A DNA stretch of 64,000 bases. Origin: Clostridia bacterium. Lineage in GTDB: Bacteria; Bacillota; Clostridia; Oscillospirales; Acutalibacteraceae. Both the position numbers and the translations under genes were made by a program. The notes beneath the pieces are model-generated. The model saw nothing but the letters and a program-made list of their open reading frames with translations, did no database searches and was not told the origin of the DNA. The DNA is taken from NCBI GenBank assembly GCA_017407705.1, contig JAFQWA010000027.1:44266-108265 (forward strand), given 5' to 3'. How positions within the stretch are numbered: the stretch's first letter is position 1; the number at the start of each line of letters is the position of its first letter. This document shows, one piece after another, positions 16,033 through 25,558 of the stretch.

Positions 16033-16063
16033 GCATAATTTTTTCGCTCATGCCGCTTTGGCA

Positions 16064-16148
16064 CCCCTTTTCTTTATGCGAAGAAAAAGGGGAAAAGACG
16101 CAGCAAGGGAAAACCCTTTCCCGAATGGTTTAAGGGCTCGCCCTTAAA
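16064..16148. repeat. Run of three hairpins, candidate dispersed repeat
   Basis: Three adjacent inverted repeats: CCCCTTTTCTT / AAGAAAAAGGGG (16064-16092), GGGAAA / TTTCCC (16107-16122) and TTTAAGGG / CCCTTAAA (16129-16148). It lies in a non-coding gap between the mnmG group and jag. I see no second copy in the window, so calling it a repeat is inference. Confidence 0.45.
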
Positions 16149-16209
16149 AATCCCCATTGAGTCTGAGGAAATTTGTAAAAATAAAATTCTGTCTATTTTC
16201 GTTATATAA

Positions 16210-16241
16210 AAAATCGGTTGTGGTAAAACACAACCGATTTT
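16210..16241 (-). terminator. Terminator of the rpmH-jag operon
   Basis: A 13-bp stem, AAAATCGGTTGTG (16210-16222) with CACAACCGATTTT (16229-16241), immediately downstream of the jag stop on the minus strand. Confidence 0.9.
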
Positions 16242-16247
16242 ACTTTT

Positions 16248-17147
16248 TTATTTTATAATTCCGTAAAGGGGAAGGTCCTCTGTGTCTTTTCTGGGCTCAC
16301 GGCTGGGTGCCGCATTCACTCTCTGGCTTTCCTTTTTACGGTTATCTCTTCTGCCTCTGCCGTTTCTGCGATTTGGCTCAAAGGGCTTGTTATCTTTGCC
16401 GGTACCGATGCAAACACGTCTGTGCTCGTTCTCGCCGATAGACCAGCTTGTAACACCCTCAATATCCTGAACTGTGTTATGAATGATTCTTCTTTCATAG
16501 GAGTTCATAGGATCTAAAATAACGTTTCTCTTAGACTTAAGTGCCTGCTCTGCAGAACGGGTAGCAATACCGATAAGTGTTTCCTCTCTTTTCTGACGGT
16601 ATCCGCCGGGATTAAGAGTAACTCTTACGTAATCGTTATGGCTTCTGTTGGCAACCAAGGAAGTCAGGTGCTGGATAGAATCCAATGTTTCACCCTTTCT
16701 GCCGATTGCAACGCCAAGTCCGTCACCGTCGAAATTGATCTTAATGCCGTCATCATCGGTAACAACGTCAATCTCTAAGTTGGTAACGCCCATTAAAGTG
16801 AGCATATTTTTAAGATAATCAACTGTTGTGTTGATCTGCTCATCGTCATAAACCACGGGAGCTTTAGGCTCAGTAGCCTTTTCCTCTTTAACCTCTGTCT
16901 TAACGGTTTTTTCTTCTTTAACGGGTTTTTTATCTTTTTTGGGTTTTGCTTCGGGTTTGGGGTCTGCAACAGTGGCAAACGCCTTTACCTGTGCCAAAGA
17001 ACCGCCAAACAAGCCTAATTTCTTTTTCTGGGGTAATGATATAATTTCAAAGTCAACGTCGGCATCGGCAGGAGCACCAAGTGCTAACAACGCTGCTTCC
17101 TGTGCTTCTTCAATGGTATTTCCGGAAGCGGTAGCTTCTATAATCAT
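16248..17147 (-). CDS. jag: RNA-binding protein Jag/KhpB (SpoIIIJ-associated)
   Basis: A 299-residue protein. The N-terminal Jag_N domain starts MIIEATASGNTIEEAQEAAL. A lysine/glutamate-rich linker (about 70-100) is followed by a KH domain with GVAIGRKGETLDSIQHL (about 150-165) and an R3H-like domain with YERRIIHNTVQDIEGV. KhpB binds RNA with KhpA and affects cell elongation and division in streptococci. The ATG 17147 follows AAAGGAAG. It is next to yidC, the conserved order in Bacillota, and last in the rpmH operon. Confidence 0.95.
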   Translation of the reverse strand: MIIEATASGNTIEEAQEAALLALGAPADADVDFEIISLPQKKKLGLFGGSLAQVKAFATVADPKPEAKPKKDKKPVKEEKTVKTEVKEEKATEPKAPVVYDDEQINTTVDYLKNMLTLMGVTNLEIDVVTDDDGIKINFDGDGLGVAIGRKGETLDSIQHLTSLVANRSHNDYVRVTLNPGGYRQKREETLIGIATRSAEQALKSKRNVILDPMNSYERRIIHNTVQDIEGVTSWSIGENEHRRVCIGTGKDNKPFEPNRRNGRGRRDNRKKESQRVNAAPSREPRKDTEDLPLYGIIK

Positions 17148-17163
17148 TCTAATCTTCCTTTCA

Positions 17164-17940
17164 CTATTGGTCGCTTGATTTTTTTATCTTTTCAAGCTCG
17201 AATTTTCTTCTCTTTGATCCTTCTTTTGCTGTTTCAATAGCTATAAGTGTGTCAACTGAATAAAACTTATTTACGATTGCCTGAATTATTGTAGTAACAA
17301 TGTTAGAGCATGCCCAATAAAGACCAACTGCACCGGGAACGGTAAAGGAGATCCACAATGACATTATAGGCATAAACAACAGCATCATCTTCATAGAGCC
17401 GCCTGCCTGCTCCATTTGGGGGTTGTTTTTCTTCTGCTGAGCATTTGAAATAAGCATCGACAAAAATGATGTGCCAAAAGAAATCAACGGAATGATCCAG
17501 ATAAGCTGAAAATCCTCAATTATGTTAGTGGAGAATTTGGGAGTTTGAGCCAGATCAATGCCGAAAAAATCAAAGTTAGAGTTTCCTGCGGCAACCAGAT
17601 TACGTACAGCCTGATAAACACCGATCAAAATAGGCATTCTGATAAGCATCGGCAAGCAACCACCTGTGGGGCTTATGCCTTCCTTCTGATACAGTTCAGA
17701 CATAGCTGTGCTGTACTTCATTCTGTCATCGCCGTACTTTTCTTTTAAAGCGTCCAGCTTAGGCTTTAATTTTGCCTGTTTAACCATAGACTTCTGCTGT
17801 TTTACATTAAGGGGAAACAGAGCAACGTTTACAATCAATGTAAATACAAAAATTGAGAGAGTATAGTTATTGAAAATTGAGTTGAAAAATTGCAACACAT
17901 ATTGCAGAGGCACACCGATAAGGTTTAATAAGAATTCCAT
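17164..17940 (-). CDS. yidC: Membrane protein insertase YidC/Oxa1 (SpoIIIJ type)
   Basis: An Oxa1-family insertase that folds membrane proteins with or without SecYEG. The 258-residue form has about five membrane helices and the conserved core GGCLPMLIRMPILIGVYQAV, plus a cytoplasmic hairpin of charged residues (KQQKSMVKQAKLKPKLDALK). I chose ATG 17940 (MEFLLNLIG), with AAAGGA upstream; a GTG at 17958 would run over that site. No lipobox cysteine is evident near the N-terminus. Order rnpA-yidD-yidC-jag is conserved. Confidence 0.95.
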   Translation of the reverse strand: MEFLLNLIGVPLQYVLQFFNSIFNNYTLSIFVFTLIVNVALFPLNVKQQKSMVKQAKLKPKLDALKEKYGDDRMKYSTAMSELYQKEGISPTGGCLPMLIRMPILIGVYQAVRNLVAAGNSNFDFFGIDLAQTPKFSTNIIEDFQLIWIIPLISFGTSFLSMLISNAQQKKNNPQMEQAGGSMKMMLLFMPIMSLWISFTVPGAVGLYWACSNIVTTIIQAIVNKFYSVDTLIAIETAKEGSKRRKFELEKIKKSSDQ

Positions 17941-17971
17941 TTTATTTTGTCCTTTCACTGAAAAAACAGTA

Positions 17972-18217
17972 TTACTTTAAGTTCTTACGGTCTTTTTTTG
18001 GCGGTACGGGATCATAAGGATCATAACCCGCTTTGTGAAAAGGGTGACATCTTAATATACGCTTTACGCTAAGATAAAAACCCTTTGCTGCTCCGTGAAC
18101 TTGTATTGCCTCAATGGCATACTGAGAACAGGTAGGAATAAAAATACAGCTTGGCTTTTTTAACGGGGATATTCTTTTCTGATAAAATCTTATCAGACTA
18201 ATCATTATCCGCTTCAT
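17972..18217 (-). CDS. yidD: Membrane protein insertion efficiency factor YidD
   Basis: An 81-residue YidD (UPF0161) protein that helps membrane protein insertion at the inner face of the membrane. Signatures are [25 protein letters not shown] and [17 protein letters not shown], with the three conserved cysteines present. It overlaps the end of rnpA by 20 bases and precedes yidC, the normal order. Confidence 0.95.
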   Translation of the reverse strand: MKRIMISLIRFYQKRISPLKKPSCIFIPTCSQYAIEAIQVHGAAKGFYLSVKRILRCHPFHKAGYDPYDPVPPKKDRKNLK

Positions 18218-18581
18218 TTTTTAAAATACCCGCTTTTTCAAATAATTTAAGTAAAACACTTTCTGCCTCGGTGCTTTTAATGTAAGCAGTTTTTGTTCTT
18301 GCAACAATAACAAAATCATAACCTGCATTTACATTACCCACACACTTGCGAAATGCTTCCTTTATAACACGCTTTGCCCGATTTCTCTTTACGGCACAGC
18401 CTATTTTTTTACTTGTAGTTATTCCTAAGCGACAAAATCCCGCGCGGTTTTTAGTATAATAAACTACCAGCGCAGGACTGACAAACGATTTTCCTCTATT
18501 ATAAATTCTACGGAAATCCCTATTCTCATTGAGCATTATAAAATCATTCAATTTTAATACCCTTGGCATAAAAATGCCCAT
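18198..18581 (-). CDS. rnpA: Ribonuclease P protein component RnpA
   Basis: The protein subunit of RNase P, which binds the RNA subunit for tRNA 5'-end maturation. The signature [16 protein letters not shown] (RNR motif) is clear, as are [10 protein letters not shown] and DFVIVAR. As drawn from ATG 18581 it is 127 residues. [10 protein letters not shown] at 18569 or MLNENRDF at 18536 are possible starts, because none has a clear ribosome site. It is 4 bases from the rpmH stop, so coupling to rpmH is likely. Confidence 0.93.
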   Translation of the reverse strand: MGIFMPRVLKLNDFIMLNENRDFRRIYNRGKSFVSPALVVYYTKNRAGFCRLGITTSKKIGCAVKRNRAKRVIKEAFRKCVGNVNAGYDFVIVARTKTAYIKSTEAESVLLKLFEKAGILKNEADND

Positions 18582-18585
18582 TCAA

Positions 18586-18720
18586 TTAGTGTGAAAGACG
18601 AGCTCTTCCTTTTGCTCTTCTACGAGCCAAAACTTTACGGCCGTTAGCATCAGACATACGTTTTCTGAAACCGTGTACCTTTTTACGATGCAATTTTTTG
18701 GGCTGATATGTTCTTAACAT
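18586..18720 (-). CDS. rpmH: 50S ribosomal protein L34
   Basis: A 44-residue basic protein, [18 protein letters not shown]... ending [10 protein letters not shown], which matches L34 throughout. The ATG at 18720 follows AGAAAGGTGA. It starts the rpmH-rnpA-yidD-yidC-jag operon, and the predicted promoter is at 18831-18859. Confidence 0.97.
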   Translation of the reverse strand: MLRTYQPKKLHRKKVHGFRKRMSDANGRKVLARRRAKGRARLSH

Positions 18721-18830
18721 ACTTCATTCACCTTTCTTAAAATATTTATTTATATTTTATCTGTTGTTGCCTTAATTAAGTTTGTGAGGGCGGCATCTGA
18801 TACAAGATAAAAATACATAACTATTTTTGA

Positions 18831-18859
18831 ATTATAAACTATTTTCCCTGTTTCGTCAA
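18831..18859 (-). promoter_or_regulatory. Predicted sigma-A promoter of rpmH operon
   Basis: Minus strand TTGACG (18854-18859), a 17-base spacer and TATAAT (18831-18836). It is divergent from the dnaA promoter. Confidence 0.8.
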
Positions 18860-18995
18860 CATAATTTTTTGTATTTTCACTGAGTTTTTTCAGCGTATCC
18901 CATATATAGAAAGTATTTTTATTCAAACACTATATGTATTATTTTTTTGTATTATTATATATATAAATATATTTAGATAAATTATTAACAAATAC

Positions 18996-19024
18996 TTGAA
19001 ACTCTGTGGAAAATATGCTAAAAT
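18996..19024 (+). promoter_or_regulatory. Predicted dnaA promoter with embedded DnaA box
   Basis: TTGAAA (18996-19001), a 17-base spacer and TAAAAT (19019-19024). The spacer holds TGTGGAAAA (19005-19013), the reverse complement of the TTTTCCACA boxes in oriC. DnaA binding there would block the promoter. Confidence 0.75.
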
Positions 19025-19149
19025 AGTAAATGTAAAATTATTATTGGGGAACTATGCAATAAACATTATTTTTACATATTTATTCCGTGCCGATGACGGA
19101 ATAATTTTTATGTTTTTTTTTACATATCATCGGGGAATGGAGAAAATAA

Positions 19150-20451
19150 ATGAATTCATTAAATGATGTATGGCAGAGTGTGTGTGTTTACTGTAAACAG
19201 CAGATAAATGAAGTTACTTTTAACACCTGGCTTGCTGAACTCAAGCTTGTTGATATTTACGGAACTGAAATGAAGTTTATGATAAAGACTAATTTTCAGA
19301 AAAAGATAATTTTGGAAAATTATAAAGGTCTTTTGGAAGATGCTTTTGAGTGGGTTTTGAAATTTCCTGTAAAGATCACTATAAATACCGAAGAGGATGA
19401 AGAGGAGGAAACTCCTTTAAGCGTAAATAACAGTGCACAGTATGAATATACCTTCGATACCTTTATCGTTGGCGGTTCTAACCGTTTTGCACATGCTGCG
19501 TCATTGGCAGTTGCAGAAAATCCCGCAGTTGTTTACAACCCCTTATTTATTTACGGAAACTCAGGTCTTGGTAAAACTCATCTTCTTAATGCTATTGATA
19601 ATCGCATTAAAGAAAAATATCCCGATAAAATAATTGCATCCTTAAGCTGTGAAACCTTTGGTAATGATTTTATTAACTCACTTCGTGAGGGTACTATAAA
19701 CGAATTCAGAGAAAAATACCGTAATGTTGACGTTTTACTGATCGACGATATTCAGTTTATCGCAGGTAAAACCTCAACTCAGGAAGAATTTTTCAATACC
19801 TTTAATACTCTTTACGGTGCTAATAAACAAATGGTTATCGTTTCAGATAGACCGCCTAAGGACATTGCTACTTTAGATGACCGTCTGCGTTCACGTTTTG
19901 AGCAGGGTCTTATTGCAGATATTCAGCCCCCCGAATTTGAAACCAGAGTTGGTATTATTCAAAGAAAAGCTCAGCTTTTGAACTTTGATTTGTCTGATGA
20001 TATAGTTTTCTTTATTGCAGAGCAGGTAAAAAGTAATATTCGTCAGTTAGAGGGCGTTGTTAAAAAGCTTCAGGCATTTTCAATGCTCAGCAACGAGCCT
20101 ATGACTATCGGTGTTGCTCAAGGTGCTATCCGTGATATCAGAAACGATAATCAGCCTGAACCGGTTACTGTTAAGAAAATTGTTTCTGAGGTTTCCCGTA
20201 CATATTCCGTTTCCGATGAAGATATTTTCAGCCAAAAGCAGGACGGGCCTATATCAAAAGCACGTCAGATTGCTATGTATGTTGTCCGTGAGGTTACACA
20301 GATGTCATATAAGGCAATTGGTGAGGAATTTGGTGGTAGAGATCATACCACCGTGCTTTACGGAATTAAGCAGATCAAGAAAAAAATTGATAAAGATCCT
20401 AAAGAAAAGAATCTTGTTAATGATATCATAAAAAATTTGGAAAATAGGTAA
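19150..20451 (+). CDS. dnaA: Chromosomal replication initiator DnaA
   Basis: DnaA binds DnaA boxes, oligomerises with ATP and melts oriC. The 433-residue protein has domain I (residues 1-80), a short acidic linker (EEDEEEE, about 82-88), and an AAA+ domain with Walker A GNSGLGKTHL, Walker B VDVLLIDDIQF and the Arg-finger region. The C-terminal domain IV carries the signature GGRDHTTVLYG. The start ATG 19150 follows a GGAATGGAG site. The leader from the promoter is about 120 bases. It is the first gene of the dnaA-dnaN group. Confidence 0.98.
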   Translation: MNSLNDVWQSVCVYCKQQINEVTFNTWLAELKLVDIYGTEMKFMIKTNFQKKIILENYKGLLEDAFEWVLKFPVKITINTEEDEEEETPLSVNNSAQYEYTFDTFIVGGSNRFAHAASLAVAENPAVVYNPLFIYGNSGLGKTHLLNAIDNRIKEKYPDKIIASLSCETFGNDFINSLREGTINEFREKYRNVDVLLIDDIQFIAGKTSTQEEFFNTFNTLYGANKQMVIVSDRPPKDIATLDDRLRSRFEQGLIADIQPPEFETRVGIIQRKAQLLNFDLSDDIVFFIAEQVKSNIRQLEGVVKKLQAFSMLSNEPMTIGVAQGAIRDIRNDNQPEPVTVKKIVSEVSRTYSVSDEDIFSQKQDGPISKARQIAMYVVREVTQMSYKAIGEEFGGRDHTTVLYGIKQIKKKIDKDPKEKNLVNDIIKNLENR

Positions 20452-20829
20452 ATTTTTGTTAATTTTTAAACTTTAACCTCGAAAAAATCCTTTAAATATG
20501 CGATTTTTTAAGGTTTTCCACACACTTTTCCACATAGTGAGATAAGTTTAACATTTTCTTTAACTCTCCACTAACACACATTTAACATCACTTTAAAGTT
20601 ATTTTTTACCATAAAAATTTCAACTTTTTATAAAGAGATGTTTAACACCTTTGCTTGTCCGATTTTTTTGAAAATAAAGCGGTTTTTTGATGTTTTCCAC
20701 ATTATCAACAGTGTATACTGTTATTTACTAAAATTATAAATTTATATTTGACTTTTTTTTGCAAAAATTTTCGGATCATCACTTTTTAATATCAAAATTT
20801 CAACATTATAAAAAGGCAGGTTTGTTATT
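20452..20829. other. Replication origin oriC (dnaA-dnaN intergenic)
   Basis: 378 AT-rich bases between dnaA and dnaN. Boxes: TTTTCCACA at 20514-20522, 20526-20534 and 20693-20701, followed directly by TTATCAACA at 20702-20710. These are one or two bases off the TTATCCACA consensus. TTTAACA recurs at 20547, 20581 and 20641 on the same strand. A very AT-rich stretch at 20717-20772 is the likely unwinding element. The dnaN promoter also probably lies here. Strand bias on both sides supports the origin position. Confidence 0.85.
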
Positions 20830-21933
20830 ATGAAATTTGTATGCTCAACCTATGATATTTGTGAAGCTGTTACTAACGTTCAAAGAGCAGTTTCAACCAA
20901 ATCATCATTACCGGCACTGGAAGGTATTTTGCTTAAAGCTGAGAACAATTTAATTACTATGTCAGGCTATGACCTTGAAATAGCAATTACTACTACCTGT
21001 CAGGCTAATATAGTAAATGAAGGCAGTGTTATTTTAAATGCACGTCTGTTTGGTGAGATTCTTAAAAAGATTCCCGGTGATAAGGTTGAAATTGAAACAG
21101 ATAACAAGCTTTCTGCCAGAATAAGCTCAGGTGCTACTGAATTTTCAATTATGGCAATGGCAGCAGAGGAATATCCTGAATTACCTGCTATAAATGATAA
21201 TTCCAGCATTGAAATTGACTGTGAGATTTTAAGAAGTATGGTATCACAGACTATTTTTGCTGTATCAACTACTGATATAAAACCCGTTCATACAGGTATT
21301 TTATTTGAAGTAGATGATGATAATTTAAAGCTTATTGCTGTTGACGGTTACAGACTGGCTATAAGAAATGAAAAAATTAAAAACAGCGGCAGTATGAGAT
21401 TTATTATTCCTTCAAAAACCCTTAATGAAATAATGAAGCTTATGGGTGAGGATGATAAAACAGTAAAATTCAATATCGGCAGCCGTCATATTTCCTTTGA
21501 CGTAGGTAATTTCCTTGTTATTTCAAGACTTTTAGAGGGTGAATTTTTAGACTACCGTTCTGCTATTCCTCAGGGTGCGGCAACTACTGTTGTGGTTAAC
21601 ACAAAAAGCTTTACAAATTCTATTGACCGAATTTCTCTGCTTATTACAGACAGACTTAAAAGCCCTGTAAGATGTGTATTTGAAAATAACGAGATCAGTA
21701 TGCGTTGTACTACCGCTATGGGTAAGGCTTCCGATAAATTGGAATGTAGTATAAACGGTGATTCTTTAGAAATTGGATTTAACAATAAATATTTTTTAGA
21801 CGCTTTAAGAGCAGTTGATTCAGATATGGTAAAAATTGAGCTTAACGGCGCCACATCTCCTATTAAAATTTTGCCTTGTGATGGCGATGATTTCTTATTC
21901 TTGGTTCTGCCTGTAAGACTTAAGGCTGAATAA
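20830..21933 (+). CDS. dnaN: DNA polymerase III beta sliding clamp
   Basis: The 367-residue beta clamp encircles DNA and tethers polymerase. It has the three-fold clamp layout. The N-terminal MKFVCSTYDICEAV, the central VDGYRLAIR motif and a C-terminal ending with DGDDFLFLVLPVRL are family hallmarks. The ATG at 20830 is after a GGCAGG site. It is downstream of oriC and followed by yaaA. Confidence 0.97.
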   Translation: MKFVCSTYDICEAVTNVQRAVSTKSSLPALEGILLKAENNLITMSGYDLEIAITTTCQANIVNEGSVILNARLFGEILKKIPGDKVEIETDNKLSARISSGATEFSIMAMAAEEYPELPAINDNSSIEIDCEILRSMVSQTIFAVSTTDIKPVHTGILFEVDDDNLKLIAVDGYRLAIRNEKIKNSGSMRFIIPSKTLNEIMKLMGEDDKTVKFNIGSRHISFDVGNFLVISRLLEGEFLDYRSAIPQGAATTVVVNTKSFTNSIDRISLLITDRLKSPVRCVFENNEISMRCTTAMGKASDKLECSINGDSLEIGFNNKYFLDALRAVDSDMVKIELNGATSPIKILPCDGDDFLFLVLPVRLKAE

Positions 21934-21950
21934 TTTTAAGGAGAAAATAT

Positions 21951-22154
21951 ATGCAAATTAAAATTGACGGTGATTTTATTAAATTGGATACTTTAATAAA
22001 ATTATCGGGTATTGCATCCACCGGCGGACAAGCAAAGATATTTGTTTTAAACGGTGACGTTAAGGTAAACGGTGAGGTTTGCTTAATGCGAGGTAAAAAG
22101 CTCCGTAGCGGTGACAAGGTTTCGCTTTTCGGCGAAATAATTGAAGTTATTTAA
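21951..22154 (+). CDS. yaaA: S4-domain RNA-binding protein YaaA (RlbA-like)
   Basis: A 67-residue single S4 domain protein (DTLIKLSGIASTGGQAKIFV, then GDVKVNGEVC and RGKKLRSGDKV). S4 domains bind structured RNA. YaaA in this position, between dnaN and recF, is widely conserved in Bacillota and is linked to ribosome assembly. ATG 21951 has AAGGAG upstream. Confidence 0.93.
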   Translation: MQIKIDGDFIKLDTLIKLSGIASTGGQAKIFVLNGDVKVNGEVCLMRGKKLRSGDKVSLFGEIIEVI

Positions 22155-22169
22155 AAGGCGGTTATTTAT

Positions 22170-23267
22170 TTGTTTGTATCAAAGCTTGAATTTGAAAATT
22201 ACCGTAATTTAAAAGACGGTAGCTTTGAACCCTCAAATGAAATAAATGTAATTTTCGGTGACAACGCTCAGGGAAAAACCAACCTGATCGAAGCTATATG
22301 GTTGTTTTGCGGTCAGAAAAGCTTTCGTCAGGTAAAGGACCCTCAGCTTGTTAAGTTAACTGATGCCACAGAGCCTCTAACAGCAAAATTAAAAATGTCA
22401 TTTTTTGCGGCGGGCAGAGAGCAAAAAGCGCAGATAAATATAAATCAAAAGCGTTCAGCCTCAATTAACGGCATTTCCTTAGACACTCCTTCTAACTTAT
22501 CCGAAAGCTTTTGCTGTGTGGTGTTTTCCCCTGCAGATATGGACTTAATTAAAGACGGTCCGGTTGTAAGACGAAAATTTTTAGATAACGCCATTTCCCA
22601 GCTTCGCCCTAAATATGCAAAAATGCTGTCGGTGTATAATCGCAGCGTTATGCAGCGAAACGCAATTTTGCGTGACGTTATGTTTCATAGTGAGCTGGAA
22701 TTTATGTTAGACGCTTATGAGGACAGAATTGCTAAATCAGGCGCCTATATTGTATCTCAACGAAAAAAATATTTAGAAGCAATTATGGAGTATGCTCCTG
22801 AAATTTATTTTGGCATTTCAGGACAAAGAGAGACCTTTAATATTGAATATAAGTGCAGCACTAAAGACGGTAGCTATGAAAGTCTTATAGATGCACTTAG
22901 AATAAATCGTGGTGAGGATACCAAAAACGGTACTACGGGTGTGGGACCTCACAGAGATGACATTGAATTTTTTATAAATTCCTTGCCTGTAAAAACCTAT
23001 GCTTCACAAGGTCAGCGCCGCTCGGTGATATTGGCACTTAAGCTATCGGAAGCTGAGGTTTTAAAGCGGTTTTCAGGTGAGCAGCCCATTGCTATTTTAG
23101 ATGACGTTATGAGTGAGCTTGACCATAGCCGTCAGGATTTTATATTAAACCACATAAAGGGTTGGCAGGTTTTTATTACCTGTTGTGACCCCGATACTGT
23201 AAAAATGCTTAACTCAGGTAAATGCTTTAAAGTTGAAAATGGCAAGGTTTTTGCTGTTAAGGAGTAA
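22170..23267 (+). CDS. recF: DNA replication and repair protein RecF
   Basis: A 365-residue SMC-like ATPase that helps load RecA at gaps with RecO and RecR. Walker A is GDNAQGKTNLIEAI (about residues 30-43), and Walker B/signature are TYASQGQRRSVILALKL and PIAILDDVMSELD. The TTG start at 22170 is supported by the upstream AAAAGGCGG and by the conserved FVSKLEFENYRNL start. Confidence 0.96.
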   Translation: MFVSKLEFENYRNLKDGSFEPSNEINVIFGDNAQGKTNLIEAIWLFCGQKSFRQVKDPQLVKLTDATEPLTAKLKMSFFAAGREQKAQININQKRSASINGISLDTPSNLSESFCCVVFSPADMDLIKDGPVVRRKFLDNAISQLRPKYAKMLSVYNRSVMQRNAILRDVMFHSELEFMLDAYEDRIAKSGAYIVSQRKKYLEAIMEYAPEIYFGISGQRETFNIEYKCSTKDGSYESLIDALRINRGEDTKNGTTGVGPHRDDIEFFINSLPVKTYASQGQRRSVILALKLSEAEVLKRFSGEQPIAILDDVMSELDHSRQDFILNHIKGWQVFITCCDPDTVKMLNSGKCFKVENGKVFAVKE

Positions 23268-23270
23268 ATT

Positions 23271-23537
23271 ATGTTTTTACATCTTGGTATGGACACAATG
23301 GTAAAGCAAAAGGATATAATCGGCATATTCGACCTTGATACCGCTACTGTGTCAAAGCATACACGTACATTTTTATCTGCCGCGGAGAAAAGCGGCAAGG
23401 TAATCAACGTGACTTACGATCTGCCAAAATCATTTATTGTTTGTGAAAGCGGCAATAATGAGAAAATTTATATTTCGCAAATTTCATCAACAACTCTTTT
23501 GAAACGAGCAAATTTAACCAATAATCTAAAATTTTAA
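23271..23537 (+). CDS. remB: Extracellular matrix regulator RemB-like (YaaB, DUF370)
   Basis: An 88-residue RemA/RemB-family protein. MFLHLGMDTMVKQKDIIGIFD matches the family start. In Bacillus subtilis the homologue YaaB/RemB lies at this same place between recF and gyrB and affects biofilm genes. It starts 3 bases after recF. Confidence 0.9.
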   Translation: MFLHLGMDTMVKQKDIIGIFDLDTATVSKHTRTFLSAAEKSGKVINVTYDLPKSFIVCESGNNEKIYISQISSTTLLKRANLTNNLKF

Positions 23538-23582
23538 TACAATTTCACGGCAAATATTAGCCCACTGAAAGGACGGATAATT

Positions 23583-25541
23583 TTGGAAAACAACGAAAAC
23601 ATCACTAAACCCGTTGAGCAGGAATATGACGCTACGCAAATTCAGGTTTTGGAAGGACTTGAAGCGGTTAGAAAGCGCCCGGGTATGTATATCGGCTCAA
23701 CCGGCGAAAGAGGCTTGCACCACCTTGTTTACGAGATAGTGGATAACGCTATCGACGAGGCTTTGGCAGGCTACTGTGACCATATCGAGGTTGATATTTT
23801 AGACGGAGACGTTATTCGAGTAAGAGATAACGGTCGAGGAATTCCTGTTGGTATTCAGGAGAAAATGGGTATTCCTGCGGTTACCGTTGTATTTACCGTT
23901 TTGCACGCAGGCGGTAAGTTTGGCGGCTCCGGATATAAGGTATCCGGCGGTTTGCACGGTGTTGGTTCATCGGTTGTTAATGCACTGTCAACCTGGCTGG
24001 AGGTTGAGGTAAGAAAAGACGGTAAGACTCACTACCAGAAGTTTGAATACGGTGTGCCCGTTGATGATCTGAAAGTAATTGGCGACGCTGAGGACTCAGG
24101 TACCACCGTTACCTTCAAGCCCGACCCCGAAATCTTTACCGATACCGTAAGATACGATTATGATATTCTTTTAACCAGACTTCGTGAACAGGCTTTCCTT
24201 AACGCAGGTATTAAAATAACCATTACCGATTGCCGTGAAGACGGTGATAAGGATGATAACGGAAATAACCGTCAGGACGTTTTGCATTACGAAGGCGGTA
24301 TTAAGAGCTACTGTGAGTTTTTGTTGGAGAAAAAGAGAGCTGACAGACTCCACGATGACGTTATTTATATAAACGGCAAGCAGGACGATGCTATTGCTGA
24401 GATAGCTTTGCTTTACAACACAGGTTACGACACTAATATCATCAGCTTTGCCAATAACATTCATACTGTTGACGGCGGTACCCATGAAAGTGCCTTTAAA
24501 ACCGCTATGACAAGAGTTATCAATGCTTATGCCAGAAAGTTCAAAATGCTTAAAGATAACGATTCCAACTTTAAGGGTGAGGACGTTCAAGAGGGTATGA
24601 TAGCTGTTATCAGCGTAAAGCTTACTGATGCACAGTTTGAAGGTCAGACCAAAGCAAAACTTGGTAACACCTACATCGGAACCTTGGTAAACTCCGCTAT
24701 CGGTAACGTTTTGACCGACTTTTTGGAGGCAAATCCTTCAGTTGCAAAAACTATCGTTGATAAGATAATGAGCGCATCTACTGCCCGTGAGAAAGCACAA
24801 AAGGCAAGAGAGCTGGAACGTTCAAAGTCAGGCTTATCACGAGTAAGAATGCCCGACAAGCTGGCAGATTGTATTTCCAAAGACGCTACCCGAACCGAAA
24901 TTTACATCGTTGAGGGTGACTCTGCGGGTGGTTCTGCTATTAAGGGCAGAGACAGTAACTATCAGGCTATCTTGCCGCTTTGGGGTAAGATGCTTAACGT
25001 TGAAAAAGCAAGAATAGATAAGGTTTACGGCAACGAGAAGTTAACTCCCGTTGTTATCGCACTGGGAACAGGTATTGGCGAGAACTTTGATATTTCAAAG
25101 CTCCGTTACGATAAAATTATCATTATGGCCGATGCCGACGTTGACGGTGCTCATATCAGAACCTTGCTGATGACCTTCTTCTTCAGATATATGCCCGAAA
25201 TTATCAGTGAGGGACATCTTTATTTGGCACAACCCCCTCTGTTTGAGGTTAAAAAGGGTAAGCATAAGAGATACGCCTTTAACGAGGCTGAGCGTGATAT
25301 GTACAGCGCAGAGCTGGGTGGTAACGTAACCATTCAGCGATACAAGGGTCTTGGTGAGATGGACGCTGAACAGCTTTGGGAAACCACTATGGACCCCGCT
25401 TTCCGTACCATCCTGAAGGTAACTATGGAAGATGCCGAAAAGGCTGACGGTGTTTTCTCAATGCTTATGGGTGATGATGTTGAACCTCGTCGTAAATTCA
25501 TCGAGGACAACGCACAGTATGTTCAGAATCTTGATATTTAA
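23583..25541 (+). CDS. gyrB: DNA gyrase subunit B
   Basis: The ATPase subunit of gyrase, 652 residues. The GHKL ATP site shows [10 protein letters not shown] and DNGRGIPV, followed by [19 protein letters not shown]. The TOPRIM motifs EGDSAGGSA and DADVDGAHI bind Mg, and the C-terminal RYKGLGEMD is intact. The TTG start is after GAAAGGACGG. Length and motifs are normal. Confidence 0.98.
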   Translation: MENNENITKPVEQEYDATQIQVLEGLEAVRKRPGMYIGSTGERGLHHLVYEIVDNAIDEALAGYCDHIEVDILDGDVIRVRDNGRGIPVGIQEKMGIPAVTVVFTVLHAGGKFGGSGYKVSGGLHGVGSSVVNALSTWLEVEVRKDGKTHYQKFEYGVPVDDLKVIGDAEDSGTTVTFKPDPEIFTDTVRYDYDILLTRLREQAFLNAGIKITITDCREDGDKDDNGNNRQDVLHYEGGIKSYCEFLLEKKRADRLHDDVIYINGKQDDAIAEIALLYNTGYDTNIISFANNIHTVDGGTHESAFKTAMTRVINAYARKFKMLKDNDSNFKGEDVQEGMIAVISVKLTDAQFEGQTKAKLGNTYIGTLVNSAIGNVLTDFLEANPSVAKTIVDKIMSASTAREKAQKARELERSKSGLSRVRMPDKLADCISKDATRTEIYIVEGDSAGGSAIKGRDSNYQAILPLWGKMLNVEKARIDKVYGNEKLTPVVIALGTGIGENFDISKLRYDKIIIMADADVDGAHIRTLLMTFFFRYMPEIISEGHLYLAQPPLFEVKKGKHKRYAFNEAERDMYSAELGGNVTIQRYKGLGEMDAEQLWETTMDPAFRTILKVTMEDAEKADGVFSMLMGDDVEPRRKFIEDNAQYVQNLDI

Positions 25542-25558
25542 CGAAAAAGGTGAGTTGT

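Noticed and set aside
24171..24590. 139-codon minus-strand frame inside gyrB
   Set aside because: Antisense to conserved gyrB sequence; composition reflects the complementary strand.
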